Shown in pieces: positions 15,931-23,044 of a stretch of 23,288 nucleotides of DNA (positions are counted from its first letter, which is position 1; every line of letters begins with the position of its first letter). Under the pieces are notes generated by a model that saw only the letters and a program-made list of their open reading frames with translations, was not told the origin of the DNA and did no database searches. The stretch is from contig JAJYUX010000017.1 in NCBI GenBank assembly GCA_021792315.1, positions 1 to 23,288 of the forward strand, read 5' to 3'. The DNA comes from an archaeon (GTDB lineage Archaea > Thermoproteota > Nitrososphaeria > Nitrososphaerales > CADDZS01). The position numbers and the translations under genes were made by a program.

Positions 15931-17007
15931 ATGAAAGCATCGATCGCAGCCATTGGAAGAACTATGGCAGCTATAATCATCGTAATCATCATTCTTGTAG
16001 TTGCAGTTGCAGGCGTTTCGTACATATATTTCGGAAAATCATCTACGACCACTTCGGCAAAAATCAATCTAGTGGTAGCTACTCTGCCGATCGCAGATTC
16101 CATGCCACTGCTTGTTGCTCAACAGAACGGATACTTCACTCAGCAAGGATTGAACGTGACTTTGGATATTCTTGGGACACCTGCTCTTGTGAACACAGCT
16201 GTTGAACAAGGATCCGCGCAGATAGGTTTGAACAGTCCGACTTTTCTAATGTCAGCTCACGAACAGGGGTTCAATTTGCAATTCATTGCGCCAGTGGATG
16301 CCGCATCGTATCCTAGCAACTTTGTTTTAGGACAATATATTCCTAATGTTGGCGTTCATGCTATAGCTGTCCTTTCATCTTCTGGCATCAAGAACTGGAC
16401 TGATCTAGAAGGAAAAACAATAGGCGTCCCTGCCGTTGGAAGCGCTCAGCAGACAAACCTTCTCTTCATGTTGAAGCACTTTGGAGTGAATTCAAGCACC
16501 ATCAGCTGGAGCGTAGTTCCATATCCTTCCGGAGTAGCGGCCTTGGTCGAGAAACGCGTTGACGCAATTGCCACCTTGCAGCCATTTATCACCGAATTGT
16601 TGATGGCAAATCAGTCAGGTGCAACTGCGGGCCAGATTAGAATAATTGGCGACGACTATGCGTACGGTAGCGTAGAAATGATAACCGGCATGATGGCAAG
16701 TCCCACTTGGGCTAATGCCAATCCTACGATAGTGAACAAATTCAATGCGGCTCTAAAAGAAGGCGTCCAAGCTGCACAAAGCAACGTCACACTGGATAGA
16801 CAGATGGCAGTTTCGCAACTCCATCTAAACTCTACGGTGGCATCGCAGTTGTACTTCCCTACTTACTGGAGTTCTACGATGCCATATTCTGCCATTCAGG
16901 ATCAGATAAACATCGGTCTTGAGTTTGGTACTTTGAAGAATGCGTCCGACAATGCAACCCAAATTGTCGACACAACATACTTCGCCTTGGGGTCGCCTAG
17001 CTCATAG
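15931..17007 (+). CDS. ABC transporter substrate-binding protein (NMT1/SsuA/TauA-like), membrane-anchored
   Basis: A 358-residue extracytoplasmic binding protein. A strongly hydrophobic helix at about 12-34 is followed by a Ser/Thr linker (SSTTTS) and no lipobox Cys, which is the usual archaeal anchoring plan. The mature part shows the NMT1/SsuA-like pattern: LPIADSMPLLVAQQNGYF (52-69), QGLNVTL, AVEQGSAQIG and LEGKTIGVP in the second lobe. Several N-x-S/T sequons (for example NVT, NST and NQS) would be possible N-glycosylation sites on an archaeal surface protein. It is divergent from the matching ATPase and permeases, and the start is fixed by the nearby TATA box. This family binds taurine, sulfonates, nitrate, pyrimidine or flavin precursors, phthalate and other small molecules. 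The ligand is unknown. Confidence 0.9.
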   Translation: MKASIAAIGRTMAAIIIVIIILVVAVAGVSYIYFGKSSTTTSAKINLVVATLPIADSMPLLVAQQNGYFTQQGLNVTLDILGTPALVNTAVEQGSAQIGLNSPTFLMSAHEQGFNLQFIAPVDAASYPSNFVLGQYIPNVGVHAIAVLSSSGIKNWTDLEGKTIGVPAVGSAQQTNLLFMLKHFGVNSSTISWSVVPYPSGVAALVEKRVDAIATLQPFITELLMANQSGATAGQIRIIGDDYAYGSVEMITGMMASPTWANANPTIVNKFNAALKEGVQAAQSNVTLDRQMAVSQLHLNSTVASQLYFPTYWSSTMPYSAIQDQINIGLEFGTLKNASDNATQIVDTTYFALGSPSS

Positions 17008-17013
17008 CGGTAG

Positions 17014-17065
17014 GAAGGCTAGCTAACCTGCGTTAGTTAGCTTTCAACCCCTCTGATTTTTTTCT
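17014..17065 (+). terminator. Hairpin plus T-tract after the substrate-binding protein
   Basis: The arms at 17014-17027 and 17032-17045 pair over 14 positions (core gctagctaac with gttagttagc, two G-U pairs) around a ctgc loop. A run of seven T follows at about 17057-17063. It begins 7 bases after the stop codon. T-tracts terminate archaeal transcription; the strong hairpin may also protect the mRNA end. Confidence 0.6.
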
Positions 17066-17323
17066 AGATGGCTATGCTCAGAGAGCCCAATAGAAGCTTA
17101 CTGCAATCATGAACGTTTGTCCCCGTTAGTCGGGCGCCTTATCAAAGTGAAGCAAGCTGGATAATGCTACCTTTAGACGCAGAGAACTCGTCTATGGAAC
17201 TGAAAGTCGATAACTCATGATCCTTTGCACAACTTAGTTAAGCTCCAAGAGAAGCGACTGTTTATTTGCTGTAGAAAAGAATTGGCAATACGGGCGTGTT
17301 GTGATCTTGAAGCTTACGCCGAA

Positions 17324-17343
17324 CTATTTCGGAAGTGAAATAG
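17324..17343 (-). terminator. Short hairpin just after the alpha/beta-hydrolase stop
   Basis: The arms ctatttc (17324-17330) and gaaatag (17337-17343) pair over 7 bp around a 6-base loop, directly next to the stop codon of the minus-strand gene. A short pyrimidine-rich stretch follows on the minus strand at about 17270-17280. It could end the MFS-TrmB-ParB-hydrolase transcript. Confidence 0.35.
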
Positions 17344-17344
17344 C

Positions 17345-18154
17345 TTAGGATTCCACTGACATTAGGAATTCGTGTAGTATCTTGTTGAATTCCTTCGGTT
17401 GTTCCCAGTGAACAAACCTTTCAGCATTAGCGACAAAAACTTCTCTGAAATTTGGCATGTCATTTAGAAGTTCTGGGCGATCAGGATAGGGATCATTCTG
17501 ACCGCATATCCCAAGAACAGGTACTTTTACTTGATGAAATTGGCTAATCAAATTTGGGACTGATGAGCCAAATTCATTCATCTTGTCGTATGCTTCTGCT
17601 GGCCGATTTGCAAACATGCGAGCAAACTTTTCCTTGATCTTTGTGTCACTAGGAACAACTTGGAAGACATTTTTGCCTTCTCTGAGTAGATAGTTCACGA
17701 AACCTTCCATACCCTCCTTTTGATAGACTCGAGTTAGCATTGGCGTCTTTTGGGGCCAAATGTTGATTCCACTAGGATAGTCCGGTCCTTGAATTTCCAG
17801 CCAAGACTCCATCGCTAGGGCTTTCACACGTGAAGGATACTTTATCGTAAAATTCGAAGCTATAGTGTTACCGAAAGCGACTCCAACTATCACGGGATTT
17901 GCCATATTCAGAGCGTCTAGTAGCATGAGCAGATCTCGAGTTTGATTTTCAAGTGAATAGCCGTAGCTTGTGAATTCCGTCTTGCCGTGGCCGCGTCGAT
18001 AATACATGAGGCACCTGTGGTCTTTGCTAAACTCCTGAAACTGATATTCGAAATACTCGATACCGTGACTCTCTCCATGAACGAAGACAAGTTCAGGACC
18101 TGAACCGCTTTCTTCATAGTAGAAATTGCATCGATTCACTTCAAGGTTTGGCAA
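17345..18154 (-). CDS. Alpha/beta-hydrolase fold protein with altered catalytic residues
   Basis: A 269-residue single-domain alpha/beta-hydrolase. The oxyanion-hole HGESHG (26-31), YYRRGHGKTE (51-60) and the acid-turn GQNDPYPDRP with D221 are typical. The nucleophile elbow, however, reads GVAFG (91-95), with Ala93 where Ser is expected (codon gct). The catalytic-His block reads AERFVHWEQP, with Arg246 where the GH histidine normally stands; only the non-catalytic H249 remains. Two of three triad positions are thus changed while the frame is intact and the rest is well conserved, so it may be a non-hydrolytic relative (binding protein, lyase-like or regulatory) rather than an esterase. TTG 18154 is the start used; no clear ribosome-binding site. 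It is the last gene of a minus-strand run, 38 bases after the ParB-like gene. Confidence 0.85.
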   Translation of the reverse strand: MPNLEVNRCNFYYEESGSGPELVFVHGESHGIEYFEYQFQEFSKDHRCLMYYRRGHGKTEFTSYGYSLENQTRDLLMLLDALNMANPVIVGVAFGNTIASNFTIKYPSRVKALAMESWLEIQGPDYPSGINIWPQKTPMLTRVYQKEGMEGFVNYLLREGKNVFQVVPSDTKIKEKFARMFANRPAEAYDKMNEFGSSVPNLISQFHQVKVPVLGICGQNDPYPDRPELLNDMPNFREVFVANAERFVHWEQPKEFNKILHEFLMSVES

Positions 18155-18192
18155 CTGGCCTTATCCTCAGCTTTGTTTGGAGATAGAGATCA

Positions 18193-19119
18193 TTAAGCAA
18201 CTAACGATTGTGTCTCTCTACGCAGAACGCGGTGCTTTTCTCTCAGTAGAACGTCAATTAGCTGATGTATCGAATATCTCCTTTCCAGCAGATTATTTCT
18301 CAGCCATTCTTGTTCCCGCTTCTCTTTTATTGATTCAAGAATAAGGTCCAAAGTGTTCAGAGAATATCTAAACGAGAGCACTCCCTGCTCATACAGATGC
18401 AAAAGTTCATGTTTTGCAGGTTTTCTGTGTTTTGAGAATTCTGGCTCCTCGTATACGCTTTGAATAGCCGTTTTCGTATCGCCACCAGAGTTGACCACCC
18501 CAATTGCTTTTCTGATCTGGCGAACAGTCAGGCCGTGTCGAATGCTTTCTTGAGCAAGCTCCACTTGGGCATTTTCAGAGCTCAACCACACTAGTTGTTT
18601 CGCGATCGATGGACTTAGTACACGTGTACTAACTTTTTTCTTCACGTCGTCAGGAAGCTTTAACAAAAGCAGCCTGTGGGAAACGTAGACCTCACTTTTG
18701 CCAATTCTCTTTGACAGAGCGGTTACACCGCCCCAGCCATATTGTTCAGTATAATGTCTGAAAGCTACTGCTTCTTCGATCGCGTTTAGAGATTTTCTTT
18801 GAACGTTTTCAACTAGAGCGAATTCGTAAGCTTCTCGATCACTCAGCTCGTAGATGAAACAAGGAATGTCTTTCAGCCCGGCTTTTCGGCTCGCAGCCAC
18901 CCTTCTGTTTCCTGCAACTATTTCATACTGTTCGCCTTTCGGTCGCACTATGATGGGGTTCAGGATGCCGTGCCTTTTCACAGAACTAGATAGATCGTCA
19001 ATATTTCCAAGCTCTTCACGAAGAGAGAATCTACATTCAACGAGACTAGCAATCGGCACTAAGCTTACGGTATGCAGGTACCGTACCTGAATGGCAGATG
19101 CCATCAGGTCTGGAGCCAT
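18193..19119 (-). CDS. ParB/Spo0J-like DNA-binding protein
   Basis: A 308-residue ParB-family protein. The N-terminal ParB/sulfiredoxin-fold domain carries the conserved boxes GNRRVAA (70-76) and ENVQRKSLNAIEEA (104-117), which in bacterial ParB bind CTP and catalyse clamp closure. A helix-turn-helix follows at about 132-153 (ALSKRIGKSEVYVSHRL). The C-terminal part is helical and charged. There is no ParA gene and no obvious parS-like repeat cluster in the window. It sits between a TrmB-type regulator and a hydrolase in one minus-strand run, so a role as a local transcription factor is as likely as DNA segregation. ATG 19119 is used; ATG at codon 6 (19104) would suit a leaderless transcript from the ttatat at about 19132-19137. 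Family assignment is firm, role uncertain. Confidence 0.88.
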   Translation of the reverse strand: MAPDLMASAIQVRYLHTVSLVPIASLVECRFSLREELGNIDDLSSSVKRHGILNPIIVRPKGEQYEIVAGNRRVAASRKAGLKDIPCFIYELSDREAYEFALVENVQRKSLNAIEEAVAFRHYTEQYGWGGVTALSKRIGKSEVYVSHRLLLLKLPDDVKKKVSTRVLSPSIAKQLVWLSSENAQVELAQESIRHGLTVRQIRKAIGVVNSGGDTKTAIQSVYEEPEFSKHRKPAKHELLHLYEQGVLSFRYSLNTLDLILESIKEKREQEWLRNNLLERRYSIHQLIDVLLREKHRVLRRETQSLVA

Positions 19120-19161
19120 GTCTCCCTTGCATATAACTATGCTAGTTGTAAGAATTACGAC

Positions 19162-20004
19162 CTACAGATACTCAGTCATCCTTTCCATCGGAACCGAGTT
19201 GCGCCAAAGATTTTCAAAAAATATCTTCATAGCAGAAGCAAAATTGTTGTCTGTACTAAGCAAGTAAACGTCATTGGATGAGTTAATGTTCATGTTTTCA
19301 TCATTAAATGATGCGCTCAGAAGTACTTGTTTATTGTCAACAATTGTCATATGCATATGTGCCTCTTTTGAATGTCTTACCTGTGCTATTTGGCTGAATA
19401 GTCTTGCTTCCCGAAGATTTTCCTTGTTGATGGTTGTTATGATTCTTGTTTTGATTCCCCTTTTTGACAGGCGTTCATAGTGATTCCTTAAACCCAGATG
19501 CATGGCTCTAATAATCCCGTTAGGCGAAGCAATTCTGAGCACTTCCTGTTGTGCTTCTGAAAACATTCGCTTTGTTTCTTCATAGCCTCGTGACCTGCTC
19601 TGTAAGATAATGTATCGCTGACTATCTTTCTCGGTGTTTGGTAGAGATTTCGACTCTCCACGTACTAAGTCAAGTTCTTTGACTAGAATCTTACTAGTCG
19701 ATCTTAGCTGGCCAAGTTCTGAAGCCCGAATCTTCAAAAGATGAGATACTGCTATTGACGGAGCGAGAGCACGAAACTGGTTAGGCTCGCCAAGATGTAT
19801 TTCTATCATTTGAAGCTTTGACAGCTCTTTTAAGATTCTGTAAACATCGACCCTGTGGATCCCAGCATTCTGCGCAATTTGACTAGCTCGCGCCATGCCC
19901 AGTTGCACAAGAGATGCATATGCCCTAGCTTGAGGAGCAGTAAGGCCAAATTGTTGCATGGTTGCAACCACATCCAGAGTCCTTTGTTTTTGACTTTCGA
20001 GCAA
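19162..20004 (-). CDS. TrmB-family transcriptional regulator with degenerate PLD-like C-terminal domain
   Basis: A 280-residue archaeal regulator. The TrmB winged helix is at about residues 16-80 (QFGLTAPQARAYASLVQLG, AGIHRVDVYRILKEL). It is followed by a helical linker and a C-terminal phospholipase-D-like domain with a degenerate HxK-type motif, HMHMTIVD (216-223), as in many TrmB proteins where this region senses ligand or dimerises. It lies 15 bases downstream of the MFS gene on the same strand and before the ParB-like gene, so it may control the transporter or the neighbouring catabolic genes. TTG 20004 is the start used, with a gaggatgag stretch about 10-18 bases upstream. ATG at codon 16 (19959) would still keep the winged helix. 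The effector is not deducible. Confidence 0.88.
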   Translation of the reverse strand: MLESQKQRTLDVVATMQQFGLTAPQARAYASLVQLGMARASQIAQNAGIHRVDVYRILKELSKLQMIEIHLGEPNQFRALAPSIAVSHLLKIRASELGQLRSTSKILVKELDLVRGESKSLPNTEKDSQRYIILQSRSRGYEETKRMFSEAQQEVLRIASPNGIIRAMHLGLRNHYERLSKRGIKTRIITTINKENLREARLFSQIAQVRHSKEAHMHMTIVDNKQVLLSASFNDENMNINSSNDVYLLSTDNNFASAMKIFFENLWRNSVPMERMTEYL

Positions 20005-20019
20005 AGGCGTTTCTCATCC

Positions 20020-21456
20020 TCACCCGGTTTGTTTTGGTTCGAGCTTTTCCTTAGTGGTTGTAATATTGAGGAATATTGGAATCAATGCCATTCCCGAGAG
20101 AATTGCGAGCCAGACGTACGCATTACTCAACCCATTTACAAACACAATTAGTTGACTGGAAGATAGTGCCTGAAAGTCTTCAGAGACTACATGAGTCATG
20201 ATTGAATATGGAACAGTGAACGACATTATCCAAAACACAAGATTCAGACTGATCGAAAATCCAACATTGTAGAAAACTGACCTCACTGAGGCACCAACCC
20301 CCCTATTTTGTACCGGGACATCGGCCATCCCCCACCGAGCATTTGGGGAAGTAAACATTCCAACGCCTGCCCCGAGCAATACCATTACTCCCGCAAGATA
20401 GGAATATTCAACCGCAATACCCGTGAAAATAGACAACAGATACACTGAGAAAGCGGAAATTAACAATCCAAAGCTCATGAAAGGAAATAGGCCGAATCTG
20501 TCTGCCAACCTGCCGGCAAGGGGCGAAAAGACTATGATAGCGATATCCATTGGAAGTAGACTCATACCAGCCGAAAACGGGGAATATCCTCGGTCAACCT
20601 GAAGGTAGAGACTCAATAGAAGCAATATGCTTCCTAGAACGATTGCTTGTATCATGTTAGAAAGAATCGAACCTCTAATACTCTTTATTCTCAGTAGACC
20701 GAGATCAAGCAATGGACTGGTTGCTCTCCTCTCATGAAATGCGAATAAACCAAAGCATACGATTGCCGAAAACAAAAGAGCAAGTATCGCTAATGTCGCG
20801 ATTCCATAAACCGAATAGGTTAGGACAAGCATGAAGCAGGACAATCCTATCGAGAACAACAAGAAACCAATCCAATCAATCGAGACTTTCTTTTCCAGAG
20901 TACCTTTTTCCACAAGGTTAAGATGTGCCCAGACCGTCCCTACAATGCCTATTGGAACGTTAATGTAAAAGAGCACCCTCCAGTCAAAGAAAAGTAGAAT
21001 TGCTCCGCTTAGCGTTAATCCCATTACAGATCCTACATAATAAGCAACGAAATTCATTCCGAGTGAAAAACCTAGCTCGCGTACAGGCGTGGCATCCGTT
21101 ATTATCGCAAGGCTATTTGCCCAAATCATAGCAGCTCCTAGGCCTTGAATAGCTCGGGTGCCAATCAACTGGTAAGGATCTTGTGATAATGCGGTAAACA
21201 GTGAACCAACTGTAAACAAGATAAATCCTATTTTGTAGAGCTTGATCCGTCCATACATGTCAGTAATCTTACCTATCAAAAGTACTGCCACAGTACTAGC
21301 AAGAGCGTATGCTTGGGTGAACCAAATTGCTTGTTCAGCATCCGCATGCAAGGCAGAAGCCATCGTAGGCAGCGCAATTATCAGAATCGTAGAATCCACA
21401 CCCGCCATGAATACTCCGACGGTAGTTACGGCGAGGGCTTTCCACTTGTACTCCAA
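20020..21456 (-). CDS. MFS transporter, DHA2 family (14-helix drug:H+ antiporter type)
   Basis: A protein of about 478 residues with roughly fourteen hydrophobic segments. It carries the DHA2 pattern: first helix GVFMAGVDSTILIIALPTMA, then the loop motif A LIGKITDMYGRIKLYK, and a later GSVMGLTLSGAILLFFDWRVLFYINVPIG segment typical of this group. Such proteins export drugs, toxic organics or metabolites using the proton gradient. The frame is open to ATG 21537, but the 27 extra residues are not family-like, and the most family-like N-terminus is EYKWKALAV, so I prefer TTG 21456. The longer form (20020-21537) cannot be excluded. It heads a minus-strand run with the TrmB-like regulator 15 bases behind it, and may export an intermediate or inhibitor related to the catabolic genes (inference). 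Confidence 0.87.
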   Translation of the reverse strand: MEYKWKALAVTTVGVFMAGVDSTILIIALPTMASALHADAEQAIWFTQAYALASTVAVLLIGKITDMYGRIKLYKIGFILFTVGSLFTALSQDPYQLIGTRAIQGLGAAMIWANSLAIITDATPVRELGFSLGMNFVAYYVGSVMGLTLSGAILLFFDWRVLFYINVPIGIVGTVWAHLNLVEKGTLEKKVSIDWIGFLLFSIGLSCFMLVLTYSVYGIATLAILALLFSAIVCFGLFAFHERRATSPLLDLGLLRIKSIRGSILSNMIQAIVLGSILLLLSLYLQVDRGYSPFSAGMSLLPMDIAIIVFSPLAGRLADRFGLFPFMSFGLLISAFSVYLLSIFTGIAVEYSYLAGVMVLLGAGVGMFTSPNARWGMADVPVQNRGVGASVRSVFYNVGFSISLNLVFWIMSFTVPYSIMTHVVSEDFQALSSSQLIVFVNGLSNAYVWLAILSGMALIPIFLNITTTKEKLEPKQTG

Positions 21457-21539
21457 AGTAAACAGCTTCGACAGCGATTGCACTAGTAGGTATGAACATA
21501 ATTGTTGTGGAAAGCTCCCTTTTCGAACACAGAGCATGA

Positions 21540-21545
21540 TTTAAA
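21540..21545 (+). promoter_or_regulatory. Palindromic TATA-like box TTTAAA upstream of UbiD-2
   Basis: tttaaa is centred about 44 bases before the TTG start of UbiD-2, the same distance as the TATA box of UbiD-1. The box is symmetric and could also be read on the minus strand toward the MFS gene, where it would predict a start site near 21516, downstream of ATG 21537. That supports the shorter MFS start. Confidence 0.4.
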
Positions 21546-21586
21546 GGTCGTATCAGGGACAAAGAATCGAAGAAGGTCGGAATAAT

Positions 21587-23044
21587 TTGTATCAAGACCT
21601 CAGGGATTTCATAGAACAAGCCTCTTCAGATCTCGGAGAAGTACGGTCGATCAAAGGGGCGGACTTGGATACTGACGTTGGACCGCTCACTGAAATTCTT
21701 GCATTTCACAAGCCGTCTCTTGCTGGCTTATTTGATGAAATCAAAGGATATCCCAAAGGATTTCGCATCTTCACAAATTCCGTTAACAGCAACGCAAGAG
21801 CAGCACTATGTGTGGGGCTATCCAAGAATTCTTCTTCTCCAATTGACTACATAAAGGAGTGGAAAGAAAGGTCAAGTCACTTTCAGCCCGTTGCCCCGAA
21901 AGAAGTCTCAGAGGGACCGGTCTTTGAAAACAAATTTAGCGAATCAGAAGTGGATCTTACGAAGATCCCTGTTCCAAAGTGGCATGCAAGAGATGGAGGA
22001 AAATACATAGGAACAGGTTGCGTTGTGATAAACAAGGATCCAGAAAGTGGAGCAGTTAATCTCGGCTGCTACAGGCTCCAATTGCACGAGAGGAATTTGC
22101 TTGGTCTAATGATGTCTCCCGGGAGACATGGAAAGATCATCTGCGAGAAATACTGGTCAAAGGGAAAGAGTTGTCCAGTCGTAGTTACCTTCGGTCAAGA
22201 TCCCGCTATATTTTTTGAATCCATGTACGGCCAACCGTACGGCTCTGTTGGATTCGGACTGGCAGGCTGGGTCAAGGGCGAACCGATTCCGATAATCTTG
22301 GGGCCAAAAACGGGCCTGCCGATACCAGCCAGTGCTGAGATTGCCATAGAAGGTGAGGTGCCTCCACCACAAGAACTCTCAAGAACCGAGGGTCCATTTG
22401 GAGAGTGGGTCGGATATTACGCCCATGGGGCAAGGGCAGAGCCTGTAGTAAGAGTTCTCTCCGAATATCACAGGAACGATCCCATACTCGTTGGAGCACC
22501 TCCGATGAAGCCGCCTATGGCTATGGATTTTGGTTTGCCAATCGGAGCTGCGAAGATATGGGAGGGATTGGAGAAAATAGGCATACCTGGAGTAACAGGA
22601 GTCTGGTTACACCATTATGGAGCTCCCGGCGGAGGAACGATGTATGCAATTGTTGCCTTGCGACAGAGCTACAGCGGCCAAGCAAAGCAAGTCGCGCTTG
22701 CAACTGCCAGCATAAGACCGGCGGCCTATTTTTGCAGATATGTTATTGTTGTGGACGAAGACATCGACATAACAAGCATTGATGATGTGCTGTGGGCTCT
22801 TGCTACTAGATGCGAACCCAAAGAAGACATCGAAATAGTTTCAGGCACTTGGAGCACTTTTCTTGATCCAAGGATACCGCCCGAACAAAAGGAAGCGCGC
22901 AAGACTCAGAACAGCAAGATGCTATTCATTGCCTGCAAACCGTTCGACTGGAAAGATAGATTCCCTCCTGTCAATGCCATAGATGCCGAGACAAGACGGA
23001 AAGCTATCGCAAAGTGGGGCAAGGTACTAGGAGACGGGTTTTGA
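21587..23044 (+). CDS. UbiD-family prenylated-FMN-dependent (de)carboxylase 2
   Basis: A 485-residue UbiD-family enzyme paralogous to the one at 10361. The catalytic and metal residues are present: N158 and R163 in VNLGCYR, H181 in SPGRHGK, the Glu in SAEIAIEG (E251 or E255), and E268/E273 in TEGPFGE. The RH before the metal site is the canonical form, unlike HH in copy 1. The stretch 215-240 (GQPYGSVGFGLAGWVKGEPIP) differs clearly from copy 1, so substrate range probably differs. The TTG start is supported by alignment of YQDLRDFIEQA with the N-terminus of copy 1 and by gaaggt 9 bases upstream. It is divergent from the MFS gene and convergent with the DUF35 gene, overlapping it by 18 bases. 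Substrate unknown. Confidence 0.92.
   Translation: MYQDLRDFIEQASSDLGEVRSIKGADLDTDVGPLTEILAFHKPSLAGLFDEIKGYPKGFRIFTNSVNSNARAALCVGLSKNSSSPIDYIKEWKERSSHFQPVAPKEVSEGPVFENKFSESEVDLTKIPVPKWHARDGGKYIGTGCVVINKDPESGAVNLGCYRLQLHERNLLGLMMSPGRHGKIICEKYWSKGKSCPVVVTFGQDPAIFFESMYGQPYGSVGFGLAGWVKGEPIPIILGPKTGLPIPASAEIAIEGEVPPPQELSRTEGPFGEWVGYYAHGARAEPVVRVLSEYHRNDPILVGAPPMKPPMAMDFGLPIGAAKIWEGLEKIGIPGVTGVWLHHYGAPGGGTMYAIVALRQSYSGQAKQVALATASIRPAAYFCRYVIVVDEDIDITSIDDVLWALATRCEPKEDIEIVSGTWSTFLDPRIPPEQKEARKTQNSKMLFIACKPFDWKDRFPPVNAIDAETRRKAIAKWGKVLGDGF

Larger units (their letters stand above)
17008..17344. other. 337-base non-coding gap between two convergent gene ends
   Basis: This gap separates the end of the substrate-binding protein from the end of the alpha/beta-hydrolase gene. 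It contains the two hairpins listed separately, one near each stop. Between them (about 17067-17323) I see no ORF with coding character, no tRNA-like arms, no direct repeats and no clear promoter. Confidence 0.6.

Noticed and set aside
17067..17323. Possible tRNA or small RNA in the largest gene-free stretch
   Set aside because: No acceptor stem, T-loop (GTTCGA-type) or tRNA-like fold could be found by eye, and no promoter was seen.
18193..19119. Plasmid or mobile-element partition locus
   Set aside because: The ParB-like gene is alone; there is no ParA, integrase, replication protein, attachment-site repeat or parS-like cluster in the window.
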